Positions 9,270-18,024 of a stretch of DNA of 58,784 nucleotides are shown here, piece by piece; the stretch's first letter is position 1; each line of letters starts with the position of its first letter. The DNA is taken from the NCBI GenBank assembly GCA_964477035.1, contig CAYZCW010000014.1:1-58784 (forward strand). The letters are read 5' to 3'. Source of the DNA: SLSG01 sp964477035 (GTDB lineage Bacteria; Bacteroidota; Bacteroidia; Bacteroidales; UBA7960). The notes beneath the pieces were generated by a model, which had not been told where the DNA came from, made no database searches, and saw only the letters and a list, made by a program, of their open reading frames with translations. A program made the position numbers and the translations under genes.

Positions 9270-9277
9270 CAAAAGTA
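9270..9277 (-). promoter_or_regulatory. Candidate TAnnTTTG promoter box for the porin-like gene
   Basis: On the minus strand it reads TACTTTTG. It lies only about 19 bp from the ATG, implying a very short leader. A TTTG is found 24 bp further upstream (9302-9305), longer than ideal spacing. Confidence 0.45.
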
Positions 9278-9330
9278 AGTAATCCTCCCGCATAAGGGAT
9301 CCAAAGATGGGGATAATTACAGGATTTCAT

Positions 9331-9338
9331 TAAATTTG
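9331..9338 (+). promoter_or_regulatory. Candidate TAnnTTTG promoter box for the thioredoxin lipoprotein pair
   Basis: TAAATTTG, a perfect match to the Bacteroidota -7 consensus, 56 bp before the ATG at 9394 and within an AT-rich patch. No clear -33 TTTG at the expected spacing. Confidence 0.55.
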
Positions 9339-9393
9339 CACCTTGGCGGCGCATCAAACAGGTCGCCGCCGGATGATATCCAAACCCCCACCC

Positions 9394-10815
9394 ATGAAAA
9401 ATGCTTTGCTGCTGATCGTGCTGGCCTCACTGGCCGGTTGTAACACGGTGCCGCCATCGGGCGTGCGCCTCTCCGGAACCCTGGAGGGGCATGAAGGCCA
9501 TGTCCTGGAATTCACCTACCTCAACGAATTCATCAACAACGACCGGGTCGTGCTGGACCTGGCGCCCGGGGAGGATGGCTCCTTTGCCCTGGCGTTTGAT
9601 TTCGGGGATCCCCTGACGGGCACCTTGCGATCGGGAAGGACCCAGATCACGGTCTACATGGAGCCCGGCTTCGACCTCCGCCTGAAGGGGGATGCCGGCA
9701 AGCTGGAGGAAACCCTGGTCTTTGACGGAAGGGGCAGCCACCCCAACAATTTTCTGCTGGCCTGCCAGCGGGAGCTGGAACCCCGGGTGGGCGACCGCTT
9801 CATTGCCGATCAGATGCGAAGCCTCGACCCCTCCGCCTTTGCCATGCTGCTCGACAGCGTGGTGACTGTCAAGATGAACTTCCTGGAAACCTGGCAGGAG
9901 TCCGGGGATTTTTCGGCGGACTTTGTGCATTATTTCGAAAGCCAGGTCCTGTATGACAAATACGTCAAGCTCCTGGAATACCCGGCCCTGCAGCAGCGCC
10001 TGGGGCAGCTGCCGGAGATGCCGGTGATGCCTTACGGTTATTTCGATTTCCTGGATGAGCCCGGCACCTTCGATGACACCCGTCTGAACAGCCCGGCCTA
10101 TGTCGGTTTTCTGATGGGTTACCTGGACTATTACCGTCAGATGACGGGGCACGTCATCCCGGACGGGCAGCCGGTCAATGTGTTCAGCTACAACCTGGCG
10201 GGAGAGGCCCTGGAGGGCGCTTCCCGTGACTATCTCCAGGCCGTTTTTGTCAGCCGGGAACTGAATTACGGAGACGACCTGGAGGCGGCCCGGGCACTTT
10301 ACCGGGCGTACCTTGAGCAGGGCGGGACCCAGGCCTTCAAACAGGCGGTCACCGATGCGCACGAGGCCATCAGCCGGCTCGATCCGGGCCAGCCGGCACC
10401 CGACTTCACCCTGACCGACATCCACGGAGAGCCGGTCAGCCTGAGCGATTTCCGCGGCAAGGTCGTGTACCTGGATTTCTGGGCAAGCTGGTGCGGGCCC
10501 TGCATGCGGGAGATGCCCTATTTCAGGGAACTGAAGGTGAGGCTGGCAGAACAGGAGGACCTGGTGTTTCTGTACGTGTCGATCGACACCGACCAGCAGG
10601 CCTGGCGCAATACGGTGGAGCGCAACCAGATCACCGGGGTTCACCTGAACACCCCGGGGCGGGAGCGTGGGGTGCCGGCCCTGTATCATGTGAAATGGAT
10701 CCCCAGCTTCTTTATCATCGGCCGGGACGGCCATATTTTCGACAACCGCCCGCCCAAGCCGAGTGATCCCGAAATCGATGAAGTGCTCCTCCAGGCCCTT
10801 GCCCGGGAGGTATAA
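9394..10815 (+). CDS. TlpA-like thioredoxin lipoprotein (first of two paralogs)
   Basis: A 473-residue lipoprotein with a lipobox ending LAGC, so Cys16 would be acylated. A long N-terminal domain (about residues 20-330) of the DUF4369/helical type found in Bacteroidota thiol-disulfide lipoproteins is followed by an AhpC/TSA-TlpA thioredoxin domain. The redox motif is WCGPC in FWASWCGPCMREMP, and the cis-proline region is PALYHVKWIPSFFI. It probably acts as a membrane-anchored periplasmic thiol-disulfide oxidoreductase. The ATG at 9394 is chosen over upstream starts because it begins the lipoprotein signal. A paralog follows after a 24-bp spacer. Confidence 0.9.
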   Translation: MKNALLLIVLASLAGCNTVPPSGVRLSGTLEGHEGHVLEFTYLNEFINNDRVVLDLAPGEDGSFALAFDFGDPLTGTLRSGRTQITVYMEPGFDLRLKGDAGKLEETLVFDGRGSHPNNFLLACQRELEPRVGDRFIADQMRSLDPSAFAMLLDSVVTVKMNFLETWQESGDFSADFVHYFESQVLYDKYVKLLEYPALQQRLGQLPEMPVMPYGYFDFLDEPGTFDDTRLNSPAYVGFLMGYLDYYRQMTGHVIPDGQPVNVFSYNLAGEALEGASRDYLQAVFVSRELNYGDDLEAARALYRAYLEQGGTQAFKQAVTDAHEAISRLDPGQPAPDFTLTDIHGEPVSLSDFRGKVVYLDFWASWCGPCMREMPYFRELKVRLAEQEDLVFLYVSIDTDQQAWRNTVERNQITGVHLNTPGRERGVPALYHVKWIPSFFIIGRDGHIFDNRPPKPSDPEIDEVLLQALAREV

Positions 10816-10839
10816 ACCCAAAAACCAAAACAACACACC

Positions 10840-12264
10840 ATGAGAAAATTGTTATTGCTCCTGATGGCCCCAGCCCTTTGGGCATGCGGCGGACAGGTAT
10901 CAGAGACCGCCCGCATCACCGGACTGGTGGAGAATCCCACGGGCGAAGAGGTGGAAGTCTTTTATTACAAGGAATTCGTGACCAACTCCCTGGAATCGGT
11001 CACGCTGTCGCTGGACGAGAACAACGCCTTTGAAGGGACCCTGCCGATGACTGAAGGACAGTTTGTTTACCTGAGGGTGCCGGGCCGTACCGTGCAGCTG
11101 TACCTGCTGCCCGGAGCCGATGTCCGCGTGGCCTTCGATGCTGCAGACCCCAACGCATTGCCCGAGGTCAGCGGGGAGCAATCCCTGGAAAGCCGGTTCT
11201 TCCTGGAGTACCACCAGCAGCTCGGAAGCCGCTATGGCCGGATGATGGTTCTGGAGCGTGTTGCCGACCTGGATGCCGCTGCTTTCGTGGATTTTGTCCG
11301 CGGGGTGGAGCAGGAGAAACTGGCCTTTCTCAATGACTATGAGGAACGTGCAGGTCTGGACCCGGATTTCGTGCAGACCCTGACCACCGGATTTCGCTAC
11401 GAAACCTATCAGTTCCTGCTGGAATATCCCAGGTACCATGCCTATCTGACCCAGGGGGAAGGGGATCCCGAACTGCCCGAAGGGTATTATGACTTCCTGG
11501 AGGAGGCCGGTCCCTTCCTGGACGACCACGTCCGTGCCAGGCCATACGTGAGCTTCCTGGGGGCCTACCTCAACCATTCCATGGAGGAAGGGGTGGACCC
11601 TGAAACCGACGGGCGTTCCTACCACCAGGCCCAGTATGACCTGGCTGCCGGGATGTTCGGCGGGCGCAGCCGGGACTTCCTGCTTTCCCAGACCCTCATT
11701 TCGGCCCTGAATTTCTCTCCCATGGAGGAAGCCGAGGCCATGCTGGAGGATTACCGGCAGCTGGTGGCGTCGGCCGATTACCGGGAGCTGGTCGAGGAGG
11801 AATACCAGGGCATCATGGGAACCATGCCGGGCAACCCGGCGCCCGACTTTACCCTGACCGACATCAACGGGCAGGAGGTCAGCCTGAGCGATTTCCGCGG
11901 CAAGGTGGTGTACCTGGATTTCTGGGCAAGCTGGTGCGGTCCGTGCATGCGGGAAGTGCCCCATGCCAAGGAACTGAAGGCACGCATGCAGGGAGAGGAA
12001 GACCTGGTGTTTCTGTACGTGTCGATCGATACGGACGAGGCGGCCTGGCGCCGCACCGTGGAAGAGCGGGAGATACAGGGGGTCCACCTGAACGTGCCCG
12101 GCGGCAGCCATGCCGTGCCGGCCTCCTACAACCTCAAGGGCGTGCCCACCTTTTATGTGATCGGACGCGACGGCATGATCTACGACAACCGCCCCCCCCG
12201 TCCCAGCAACCCAAAGGTTGACGAGGTGCTGCTGGCTGCCCTCCATGGAGAGGATCCGGCCTGA
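10840..12264 (+). CDS. TlpA-like thioredoxin lipoprotein (second paralog)
   Basis: A 474-residue lipoprotein whose lipobox ends ALWAC (Cys16, the same position as in its upstream neighbour). The architecture is identical: a divergent N-terminal domain, then a TlpA thioredoxin domain with FWASWCGPCMREVP and the cis-proline segment NLKGVPTFYVI. Protein similarity to the upstream paralog is scattered in the N-terminal half (for example YYKEFVTNSLESV versus TYLNEFINNDRVV) but almost complete around the active site. The 24-bp spacer upstream consists only of A and C and has no Shine-Dalgarno sequence. A strong terminator follows. Confidence 0.9.
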   Translation: MRKLLLLLMAPALWACGGQVSETARITGLVENPTGEEVEVFYYKEFVTNSLESVTLSLDENNAFEGTLPMTEGQFVYLRVPGRTVQLYLLPGADVRVAFDAADPNALPEVSGEQSLESRFFLEYHQQLGSRYGRMMVLERVADLDAAAFVDFVRGVEQEKLAFLNDYEERAGLDPDFVQTLTTGFRYETYQFLLEYPRYHAYLTQGEGDPELPEGYYDFLEEAGPFLDDHVRARPYVSFLGAYLNHSMEEGVDPETDGRSYHQAQYDLAAGMFGGRSRDFLLSQTLISALNFSPMEEAEAMLEDYRQLVASADYRELVEEEYQGIMGTMPGNPAPDFTLTDINGQEVSLSDFRGKVVYLDFWASWCGPCMREVPHAKELKARMQGEEDLVFLYVSIDTDEAAWRRTVEEREIQGVHLNVPGGSHAVPASYNLKGVPTFYVIGRDGMIYDNRPPRPSNPKVDEVLLAALHGEDPA

Positions 12265-12289
12265 GTCTTCCCGGACCCTTCCAGGTAGT

Positions 12290-12340
12290 AGCTGTCCGCC
12301 GGCGAACAAACCATTGTTCGCCCGCGGACAGCTGTTTTTT
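12290..12340 (+). terminator. Rho-independent terminator after the thioredoxin pair
   Basis: A long inverted repeat pairs AGCTGTCCGC at 12290-12299 with GCGGACAGCT at 12324-12333, and GGCGAAC with GTTCGCC inside it, with one opposed C-C pair between the blocks. The stem is followed by GTTTTTT. This is the clearest terminator in the window. Confidence 0.88.
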
Positions 12341-12440
12341 CGGGCACTCAGGGCAAGGTTCTTACATATAGGGTGTTGTAATATAAGGCATGCTATTTGA
12401 TCTTCCGGGGTAGACAATCCCATCTTATCCCGGAAACCCC

Positions 12441-14876
12441 ATGATCACCAACTTCTTTAAACTCACCTTCAGGAGCCTTCTCAGCCGGCCTTTTTCTTCC
12501 TTTGTGAACCTCGTCGGACTGGCCCTGGGCTTTGCCTGCTTCATCGTCATCGGCCTGTACGTGTATGATGAGAGCCGGTATGACCAGTTTCATGAAAAGG
12601 GCGGGCGGATCTACCGCCTGTACAACAACACCTTCAACCCGGAGCGGGTGTTGACCATCACCCCGGCCTTGTTTTACGAACCCCTGGTGGAGGGCCTTCC
12701 CGAAGCGGAGGCGGTCACCCGGGTCATGCATCCTCATGGGGGTGGCTCGCTTGCCTGGGGAGAGGATTTGAGGATCCTGGAAAAAGGCGCCATTTTCGTG
12801 GATGCACCCTTTTTCGGGATGTTTGATTTTCCCCTGCAAAGGGGCGAGGTGGAAACCTTCCTGTCCGACCCCCACCACATACTGATCACTGCGGATCTGG
12901 CGGAAAAATTTTTCGGGACGGAAGACCCGCTCGGGAAGACCATGCGCTACAAGGGGCTTCTGGATGTGGTGGTGACCGGGGTCCTGGAGGACATCCCCAG
13001 GCATTCCCACCTGCAGTTCGATATGGTGGCCAACTTCGAACTCAGGCGGCAGATCAATTCCTTTATCTTTGAAACCTGGGGGAATTATTCTTCGCAATAT
13101 TATGTATTGCTTCGGCCGGATGCAGATCCCGCCCTGGCAGAAGAAAAGCTGCTGGACCTGTTTGGGAAAGCCCGCAATATCGATTACAGCGAACGCGATG
13201 CCTTCATGCGGCTGCAGCCCCTGCACGACATTTACCTTGGATCGGGGAACATCGAGACCATGATGCCCGTGCCGTCGGGCAGCCCGGCCAATGTGTCCAT
13301 ATTTTCAATCTCCGCCCTGCTGGTCCTGTTGCTGGCCTGCTTCAACTACGTGAACCTGGCCACGGCCAAATCGACCCTGAGGGCCCGGGAGGTGGGCATG
13401 CGCAAGGTGCTGGGGGCCAGCCGGGGCAAGCTCATCCGGTATTTCCTGGCCGAATCCTTCCTGGTCGCCCTGCTGGCCCTGCTGCTGGGGATCGGCCTGG
13501 TGGAACTGTCCTTCCCCTTGTTCTCGGACATCACCGGCAAGGACCTGAGCTTCTCCCTGGTACAACCACGGCTCTTTTTTCCCGCCCTGGCCGGCCTGCT
13601 GGTTCTGGTGGCGCTGATATCGGGCGTGTATCCCGCCTTCGTCATGTCGGCCTACCAGCCGGTGCAGGTGTTGAAGGGCTCCGCGATGATGGCCGGGAAG
13701 CAATTGAGAAGCGGACTGGGTTTCGGGCTCCGGTTCAGGCAGCTGCTGATCGTATTGCAGTTCGCGATCTCCACCGCCCTGATCAGCGGCAGCCTCATCC
13801 TTTATGCCCAGACAAGGCATGCCATGAGCAAGGCGGGCTTTGAACGGGAGGCCCTGGTGGTGGTGAAAAACCACTGGAACGACGGCATGATCCAGGCCTA
13901 TAAAAGGATCAAGACGGATTTGCTGCAGTATCCCTTCGTAAAGGGGGTGGGTGCCGGGCTGCATGTGCCGGGGGAGCATATCGGCCACCAGGGCGGCCTT
14001 CGCCGGCCGGAGCAGACCCGGGAGGAGGCCCGGCCCATAGTGTTTGCCACGGTGGATTTCGGGTACTTCGAGACCCTGGGGGCGAAGATTGCCCAAGGCA
14101 GGGATTTCGATGCGGGACTGGCCAGCGACAGCACCGAGGCGGTGATTCTGAATGAGGCGGCCGTGCGGCAACTGGGACTGACCGACCCGGTGGGAACCCA
14201 GCTGACCGGGTTCTGGGACGCGACCCCCCAGAAGCAGGTGATCGGCGTGGTGGAGGACATCCATTTTCAAAGCATGCACCGGGCGGTGCAACCCACGGCT
14301 TTTATCGTATGCCTTCCCTGCCAGGGTTATCCTAATGCGGCATACCAGGTCATGGTCCGGCTGAACACCTCCTCCTTCACCGGGCCCATGGAGGCCATCC
14401 GCCAGGCCTGGGACGCCCACGGAACCGGCACCCCCTTCGATTATTTCTTCATGAACGAGCATTATGAGGGCCTGTACCGCACCGAGCTGCAGGCCGCCGC
14501 GGCCGCCCGGCTGTTCACCATCCTCGCCTTGATCATTGCCGTGATGGGGCTCCTCGGCACGACCGTCTATATCATGGAGGCCCGCAAAAAGGAATTCGGC
14601 ATACGCAAGGTGCTGGGTGCCTCCATGGTCAGGATCGTCCGGATGCTGAGCCTGGAGTTCTCCCTGCTGATCGTCCTCTCGAACCTGATTGCCTGGCCCC
14701 TTACCTGGTACTTCATGTCCCGGTGGCTCGATCATTTTGTGTACCGCATCGACCTGTCCCCGGGATATTTTGTGGTGGCAGGCACCGTCGGATGGGTCAT
14801 TGCCCTGCTTACCGTGAACACCCTTGGCGTCCAGCAGGCCAGGGAAAACCCGGTCGAATCCCTCAAATATGAATAG
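12441..14876 (+). CDS. MacB/FtsX-type ABC transporter permease
   Basis: An 811-residue permease with two FtsX modules: an N-terminal helix (about residues 20-42), a large periplasmic MacB-type domain, three helices around residues 285-405 containing RAREVGMRKVLGASRGKLIRYFLAESF, then a second periplasmic domain and a final set of three helices with ARKKEFGIRKVLGASMVRIVRML. The duplicated E(V/F)G(M/I)RKVLGAS elements are the coupling-helix region of this family. Such Bacteroidota permeases usually pair with a LolD-like ATPase and export lipids, peptides or antibiotics; no ATPase gene is adjacent here, so its partner and substrate are unknown. Confidence 0.92.
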   Translation: MITNFFKLTFRSLLSRPFSSFVNLVGLALGFACFIVIGLYVYDESRYDQFHEKGGRIYRLYNNTFNPERVLTITPALFYEPLVEGLPEAEAVTRVMHPHGGGSLAWGEDLRILEKGAIFVDAPFFGMFDFPLQRGEVETFLSDPHHILITADLAEKFFGTEDPLGKTMRYKGLLDVVVTGVLEDIPRHSHLQFDMVANFELRRQINSFIFETWGNYSSQYYVLLRPDADPALAEEKLLDLFGKARNIDYSERDAFMRLQPLHDIYLGSGNIETMMPVPSGSPANVSIFSISALLVLLLACFNYVNLATAKSTLRAREVGMRKVLGASRGKLIRYFLAESFLVALLALLLGIGLVELSFPLFSDITGKDLSFSLVQPRLFFPALAGLLVLVALISGVYPAFVMSAYQPVQVLKGSAMMAGKQLRSGLGFGLRFRQLLIVLQFAISTALISGSLILYAQTRHAMSKAGFEREALVVVKNHWNDGMIQAYKRIKTDLLQYPFVKGVGAGLHVPGEHIGHQGGLRRPEQTREEARPIVFATVDFGYFETLGAKIAQGRDFDAGLASDSTEAVILNEAAVRQLGLTDPVGTQLTGFWDATPQKQVIGVVEDIHFQSMHRAVQPTAFIVCLPCQGYPNAAYQVMVRLNTSSFTGPMEAIRQAWDAHGTGTPFDYFFMNEHYEGLYRTELQAAAAARLFTILALIIAVMGLLGTTVYIMEARKKEFGIRKVLGASMVRIVRMLSLEFSLLIVLSNLIAWPLTWYFMSRWLDHFVYRIDLSPGYFVVAGTVGWVIALLTVNTLGVQQARENPVESLKYE

Positions 14877-14910
14877 TGGCCTCCGGGAGGGCCACGCCCG
14901 GTGACAGACC

Positions 14911-15807
14911 CTAAGCGGACGGCCGCTCCAGGACAAACAGCATGTATTTCTTTTCCCGGAGGAACTGCTCCGGGTCGATGCCGGCCATTTCCTTGTGGGT
15001 CTTCTGCTCTGCCCTGGTCCGGAAATCGCGCAGCATATAGTACAGCCAGGGTTTTTTGACCTGCAGCTTCTCGAACCCGAAGTCCATCAGGGGAAGGAGG
15101 AAGCGCCGGGCATACAGGGTGGCCAGTTGGATCGTCGGCAGCACGTGGGCGGTGATGTCCCTTTCCAGGCTGACACTCCAGCCTTGTTCCTTCACCATCC
15201 GACGAAAATCCTCCAGCAGGTGGCCCGATTTGTTTCTGCCTTCGCTGGTGAGGCGGAAATAGTCGGTGATGATCCACCGCCCCCCGGGGGCCAGCAGCCG
15301 GGCCGTCTTGTCCAGGGCCTGGTCGAGCCTGATGTATTGCAGGGACTCTGCGTTGATGACGGTTCCGTATTTTTGCCGGGGCTCGAAATCTTCGTACCTG
15401 CAATGGTGGAAGGTCCAGTCAGGGTGCTTTCCCATGATGTAGGCCTTCTGCCGGGGGTTGGGGCTCAGCAGCTCCACCCGGTGGCCATGCTGCCGGATCA
15501 TGGCGGCGAGTCCGCCCATGCCGCAGCCCACATCCAGGATGGGCTCCTCTCCCGGCGGCAGCCCGTCCAGGATCATTTCCGCGTAGCGGTTCTGGGCTTC
15601 CTCAAAGTCCCGGATGGAGAGGGTGTCGGGCTCCCTGCCGGGGTCCTCGAAATAGCCCCAGTGCAGCATGTCGTTGCGCAGGATGCGGGCATAAAGGTTC
15701 AGTTGCAGGTCATCCCCTTTGCGGTTTGCCTTTTTCTGCTGCCGCTGGTAACGGAATGCGCGCCATAGCTTCAACGGGTTGAAAAACCCAAGAATGATGT
15801 GTTTCAA
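14911..15807 (-). CDS. Class I SAM-dependent methyltransferase
   Basis: A 298-residue protein with an N-terminal basic helical region (RYQRQQKKANRKGDD) and a Rossmann methyltransferase core with SAM-binding motif I ILDVGCGMGGLAA near residue 92. The layout (YARILRNDMLHWGYFED before the core, ITDYF after strand 4) resembles cyclopropane-fatty-acid-synthase-like or sterol/ubiquinone-type small-molecule methyltransferases. The substrate is unknown. It lies 69 bp after the DUF1080 gene on the same strand and may be the last gene of the amino-sugar operon, but nothing ties it functionally. Its leader contains AAACCAC. Confidence 0.8.
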   Translation of the reverse strand: MKHIILGFFNPLKLWRAFRYQRQQKKANRKGDDLQLNLYARILRNDMLHWGYFEDPGREPDTLSIRDFEEAQNRYAEMILDGLPPGEEPILDVGCGMGGLAAMIRQHGHRVELLSPNPRQKAYIMGKHPDWTFHHCRYEDFEPRQKYGTVINAESLQYIRLDQALDKTARLLAPGGRWIITDYFRLTSEGRNKSGHLLEDFRRMVKEQGWSVSLERDITAHVLPTIQLATLYARRFLLPLMDFGFEKLQVKKPWLYYMLRDFRTRAEQKTHKEMAGIDPEQFLREKKYMLFVLERPSA

Positions 15808-15876
15808 GGCCTCGTGGTTTGTGTTGGATGATGTGGTTGGTCCGGCTCCGGCCGGTTGGATCCGCTTTCGGGAGGC

Positions 15877-16557
15877 TCACAGGGGCTCCCGCACCAGGTA
15901 GATGTTCCGGAATTCGATCGGCCCCCCTTCGCTTTGCAGTCCGATGCTTCCGGAACGGTAGTTCAGTCCGCTGGCCCTGTTCTCCAGCACCCCGTTGACG
16001 TAGACCAGCAGGGAGTCCCCCCGGGCGATGATCCGGTAGGTGTTCCATTCTCCGGGCGGGTTTTCGGAGCTTTCTTCATGCAGCCGGGGTACTATGCGCC
16101 GGGATTTGTCGGTGCGCTCAAGAAAGTCGCTGTCGCCCATCGCAATGAGATCGCCCGCCCGCCCGTGCATCATCTGGGCCTCGTAGCAGACCGGCCAGAT
16201 GGCGTCTTCCTCCTGCAGGTGGATGAAGACCCCGCTGTTGGTGGGTTCCGAAGGCCATCGCCATTCCAGGTTCAGGACATAGTCTGCATGGACTTCGGCG
16301 GACCTGGCATAGCCGAAGGGCATGCCCGCGCAGCAAAGGACTCCCTGGTCGACCGACCAGACCGTGCCCGGGTCCGCCTCCTCGCGATGAAAGAATTCCC
16401 AGCCCGTGAGGTCCCGGCCGTTAAAGAGCCAGAGGGTGTCTGCTGCGGCCGACTCCCGGGCGCCTTGTCCCGTGGGACCTCCGCAGGAAAGAAACAGGAA
16501 GGGCAGCATGGTCCCTGCCATGAGCCTTCCCAGCCGGTTTGTCATGTTGGTTTTCAT
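15877..16557 (-). CDS. DUF1080 lipoprotein (3-keto-disaccharide hydrolase family)
   Basis: A 226-residue lipoprotein; the signal ends LFLSC, so Cys25 is the likely acylation site. The mature part is one DUF1080 (LamG-like jelly-roll) domain: FNGRDLTGWEFF at the start, NSGVFIHLQ and YEAQMM in the centre, GEWNTYRI and a final IGLQSEGGPIEFRNIYL. DUF1080 proteins include 3-keto-glycoside hydrolases that act after a sugar is oxidised by a Gfo/Idh/MocA enzyme, which fits the GH109-type oxidoreductase-fold gene immediately upstream (47-bp gap). The start at 16557 gives the lipoprotein signal. Substrate not determined. Confidence 0.85.
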   Translation of the reverse strand: MKTNMTNRLGRLMAGTMLPFLFLSCGGPTGQGARESAAADTLWLFNGRDLTGWEFFHREEADPGTVWSVDQGVLCCAGMPFGYARSAEVHADYVLNLEWRWPSEPTNSGVFIHLQEEDAIWPVCYEAQMMHGRAGDLIAMGDSDFLERTDKSRRIVPRLHEESSENPPGEWNTYRIIARGDSLLVYVNGVLENRASGLNYRSGSIGLQSEGGPIEFRNIYLVREPL

Positions 16558-16604
16558 AATCCTGGTGGTTTGGTTTGTCATCAACACATCTATTCACTGA
16601 AAGA

Positions 16605-18011
16605 TCATTCCATGTAATAGGTCACGCTGCCCAGTTCGTTCCACGCTCCCCTGGTGAAATCCGGGATCTTCACCGGCATGCCCTGGTTGGCGACGGACAC
16701 GCGGGAAAGCTCGATGATGGCCGACCATTCCGCGGCATCATACACGTCCTGGTCCAGCGGCAAGCCATGCCGCAGGCAGTAGATCAGGCGGTAGTCCATG
16801 ATGAAGTCCATGCCGCCATGTCCCCCGACAAGCCTGGCCTGCTCACCCACTGCGGTCACGATGGGATGCTCGTATTCCTTCAGCAGCTTTTCCATTTCTT
16901 CGTCGGTCAGCCAGGAGTGCCCGTCCGGTTCGAGCGCAATGCCCATCCTGGGCCATTTCTGGGCAAAGCCCTTTGTCCCGCTCAGCATGTGGATGCGGCT
17001 GTAGGGGCGGGGACTGGTCACGTCGTGCTGGATCTTGATGGTCTTTCCCCTGGCCGTCTTGATGAGGGTGGTGTTCATGTCGCCCTTACGGTATTCCCGC
17101 CGGGCATAATCCGAGTCCTCCCCGAACTTTTCCCGGGCATATTCCGTTAGTCCGAACTGCCCGCTGGAGACCGACACCAGGTACTCCATCCGGTCTCCCC
17201 GGTGGATGTTCAGCGCATGGGCGATGGGGCCGAGTCCGTGCATCGGGTACAGCGCCCCGTCGTATTGTTCGTTGTGCCTCAGCCGCCACATGTCCCAGTA
17301 GCCGTTCTCCTCATCGAACAGCAGAAACCTCAGGTCGTGGATATAAGCCCCTTCGGCATGGACGATCTCCCCGAAAAGCCCCTGCCGGGCCATGTTCAGG
17401 GTGGCCATCTCGAAGAAGTCGTAATTGCAGTTCTCCAGCATCATCAGGTGCCGGCGGGTGCGTTCGGCCGTGTTCACCAGCTGCCAGGCCTCCTCCACCG
17501 TCAGGGCGGCCGGGATTTCCGTGGCTGCGTGCTTGCCCTGCTCCATGGCATACACGGCAATGGGCGTGTGCAGGTCCCAGTGCGTGCAGATATAGACCAG
17601 GTCCACATCCTCCCTTTCGCAGATGGTTCTCCAGTCATCGGCTCCGGTATACCCGTCGGCCGGCGGCAGGCCCCTTTCCTCCATCATCTGCAGGGCCCTT
17701 TCCACGTTGGCCGGGACCATGTCGGCCAGGGCCACGATCCTGGCTCCCTCGATGAAGGAGAAGCGGTGCACCGCGCCGATGCCCCGCATGCCCAGTCCGA
17801 CGACCGCTATCCTTACCGTATCCAGCGGTTCGGTGCGCAGCTCCAGCACATGCTGCTGCCCCGGGGGACGGGGCGGGGTCTTAAAAACCTCCCGTGCGGT
17901 GAAAGGCGTATCGGCTGCCGGCGGTTCCTGCCGGCAGGCAGACAGGCTCAGTGCAGCGAATGCCAGGATGGCTGTCAGGCGGAGTTGGGTGCGAAAGGTT
18001 TTCATGCGCAT
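16605..18011 (-). CDS. GH109-type NAD-dependent glycosidase (Gfo/Idh/MocA fold), lipoprotein
   Basis: A 468-residue protein. The N-terminus is a lipoprotein signal ending LSLSAC (Cys26). The Rossmann motif is VGLGMRG near residue 70, followed by YICTHWDLH and ATEIPAA. Then come MMLENCNYDFFE and YPMHGLGPIAHALNIHRGDR, which match GH109 alpha-N-acetylgalactosaminidases better than general dehydrogenases. GH109 enzymes use tightly bound NAD to cleave glycosides by transient C3 oxidation and elimination. Neighbours (HexNAc kinase, sugar importer) support GalNAc release. No twin-arginine motif is visible in the signal. An ATG at 18005 is an alternative start. A role as a true glycan 3-dehydrogenase for the DUF1080 neighbour cannot be excluded. 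Confidence 0.82.
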   Translation of the reverse strand: MRMKTFRTQLRLTAILAFAALSLSACRQEPPAADTPFTAREVFKTPPRPPGQQHVLELRTEPLDTVRIAVVGLGMRGIGAVHRFSFIEGARIVALADMVPANVERALQMMEERGLPPADGYTGADDWRTICEREDVDLVYICTHWDLHTPIAVYAMEQGKHAATEIPAALTVEEAWQLVNTAERTRRHLMMLENCNYDFFEMATLNMARQGLFGEIVHAEGAYIHDLRFLLFDEENGYWDMWRLRHNEQYDGALYPMHGLGPIAHALNIHRGDRMEYLVSVSSGQFGLTEYAREKFGEDSDYARREYRKGDMNTTLIKTARGKTIKIQHDVTSPRPYSRIHMLSGTKGFAQKWPRMGIALEPDGHSWLTDEEMEKLLKEYEHPIVTAVGEQARLVGGHGGMDFIMDYRLIYCLRHGLPLDQDVYDAAEWSAIIELSRVSVANQGMPVKIPDFTRGAWNELGSVTYYME

Positions 18012-18024
18012 GTTTTTTTGAGGT

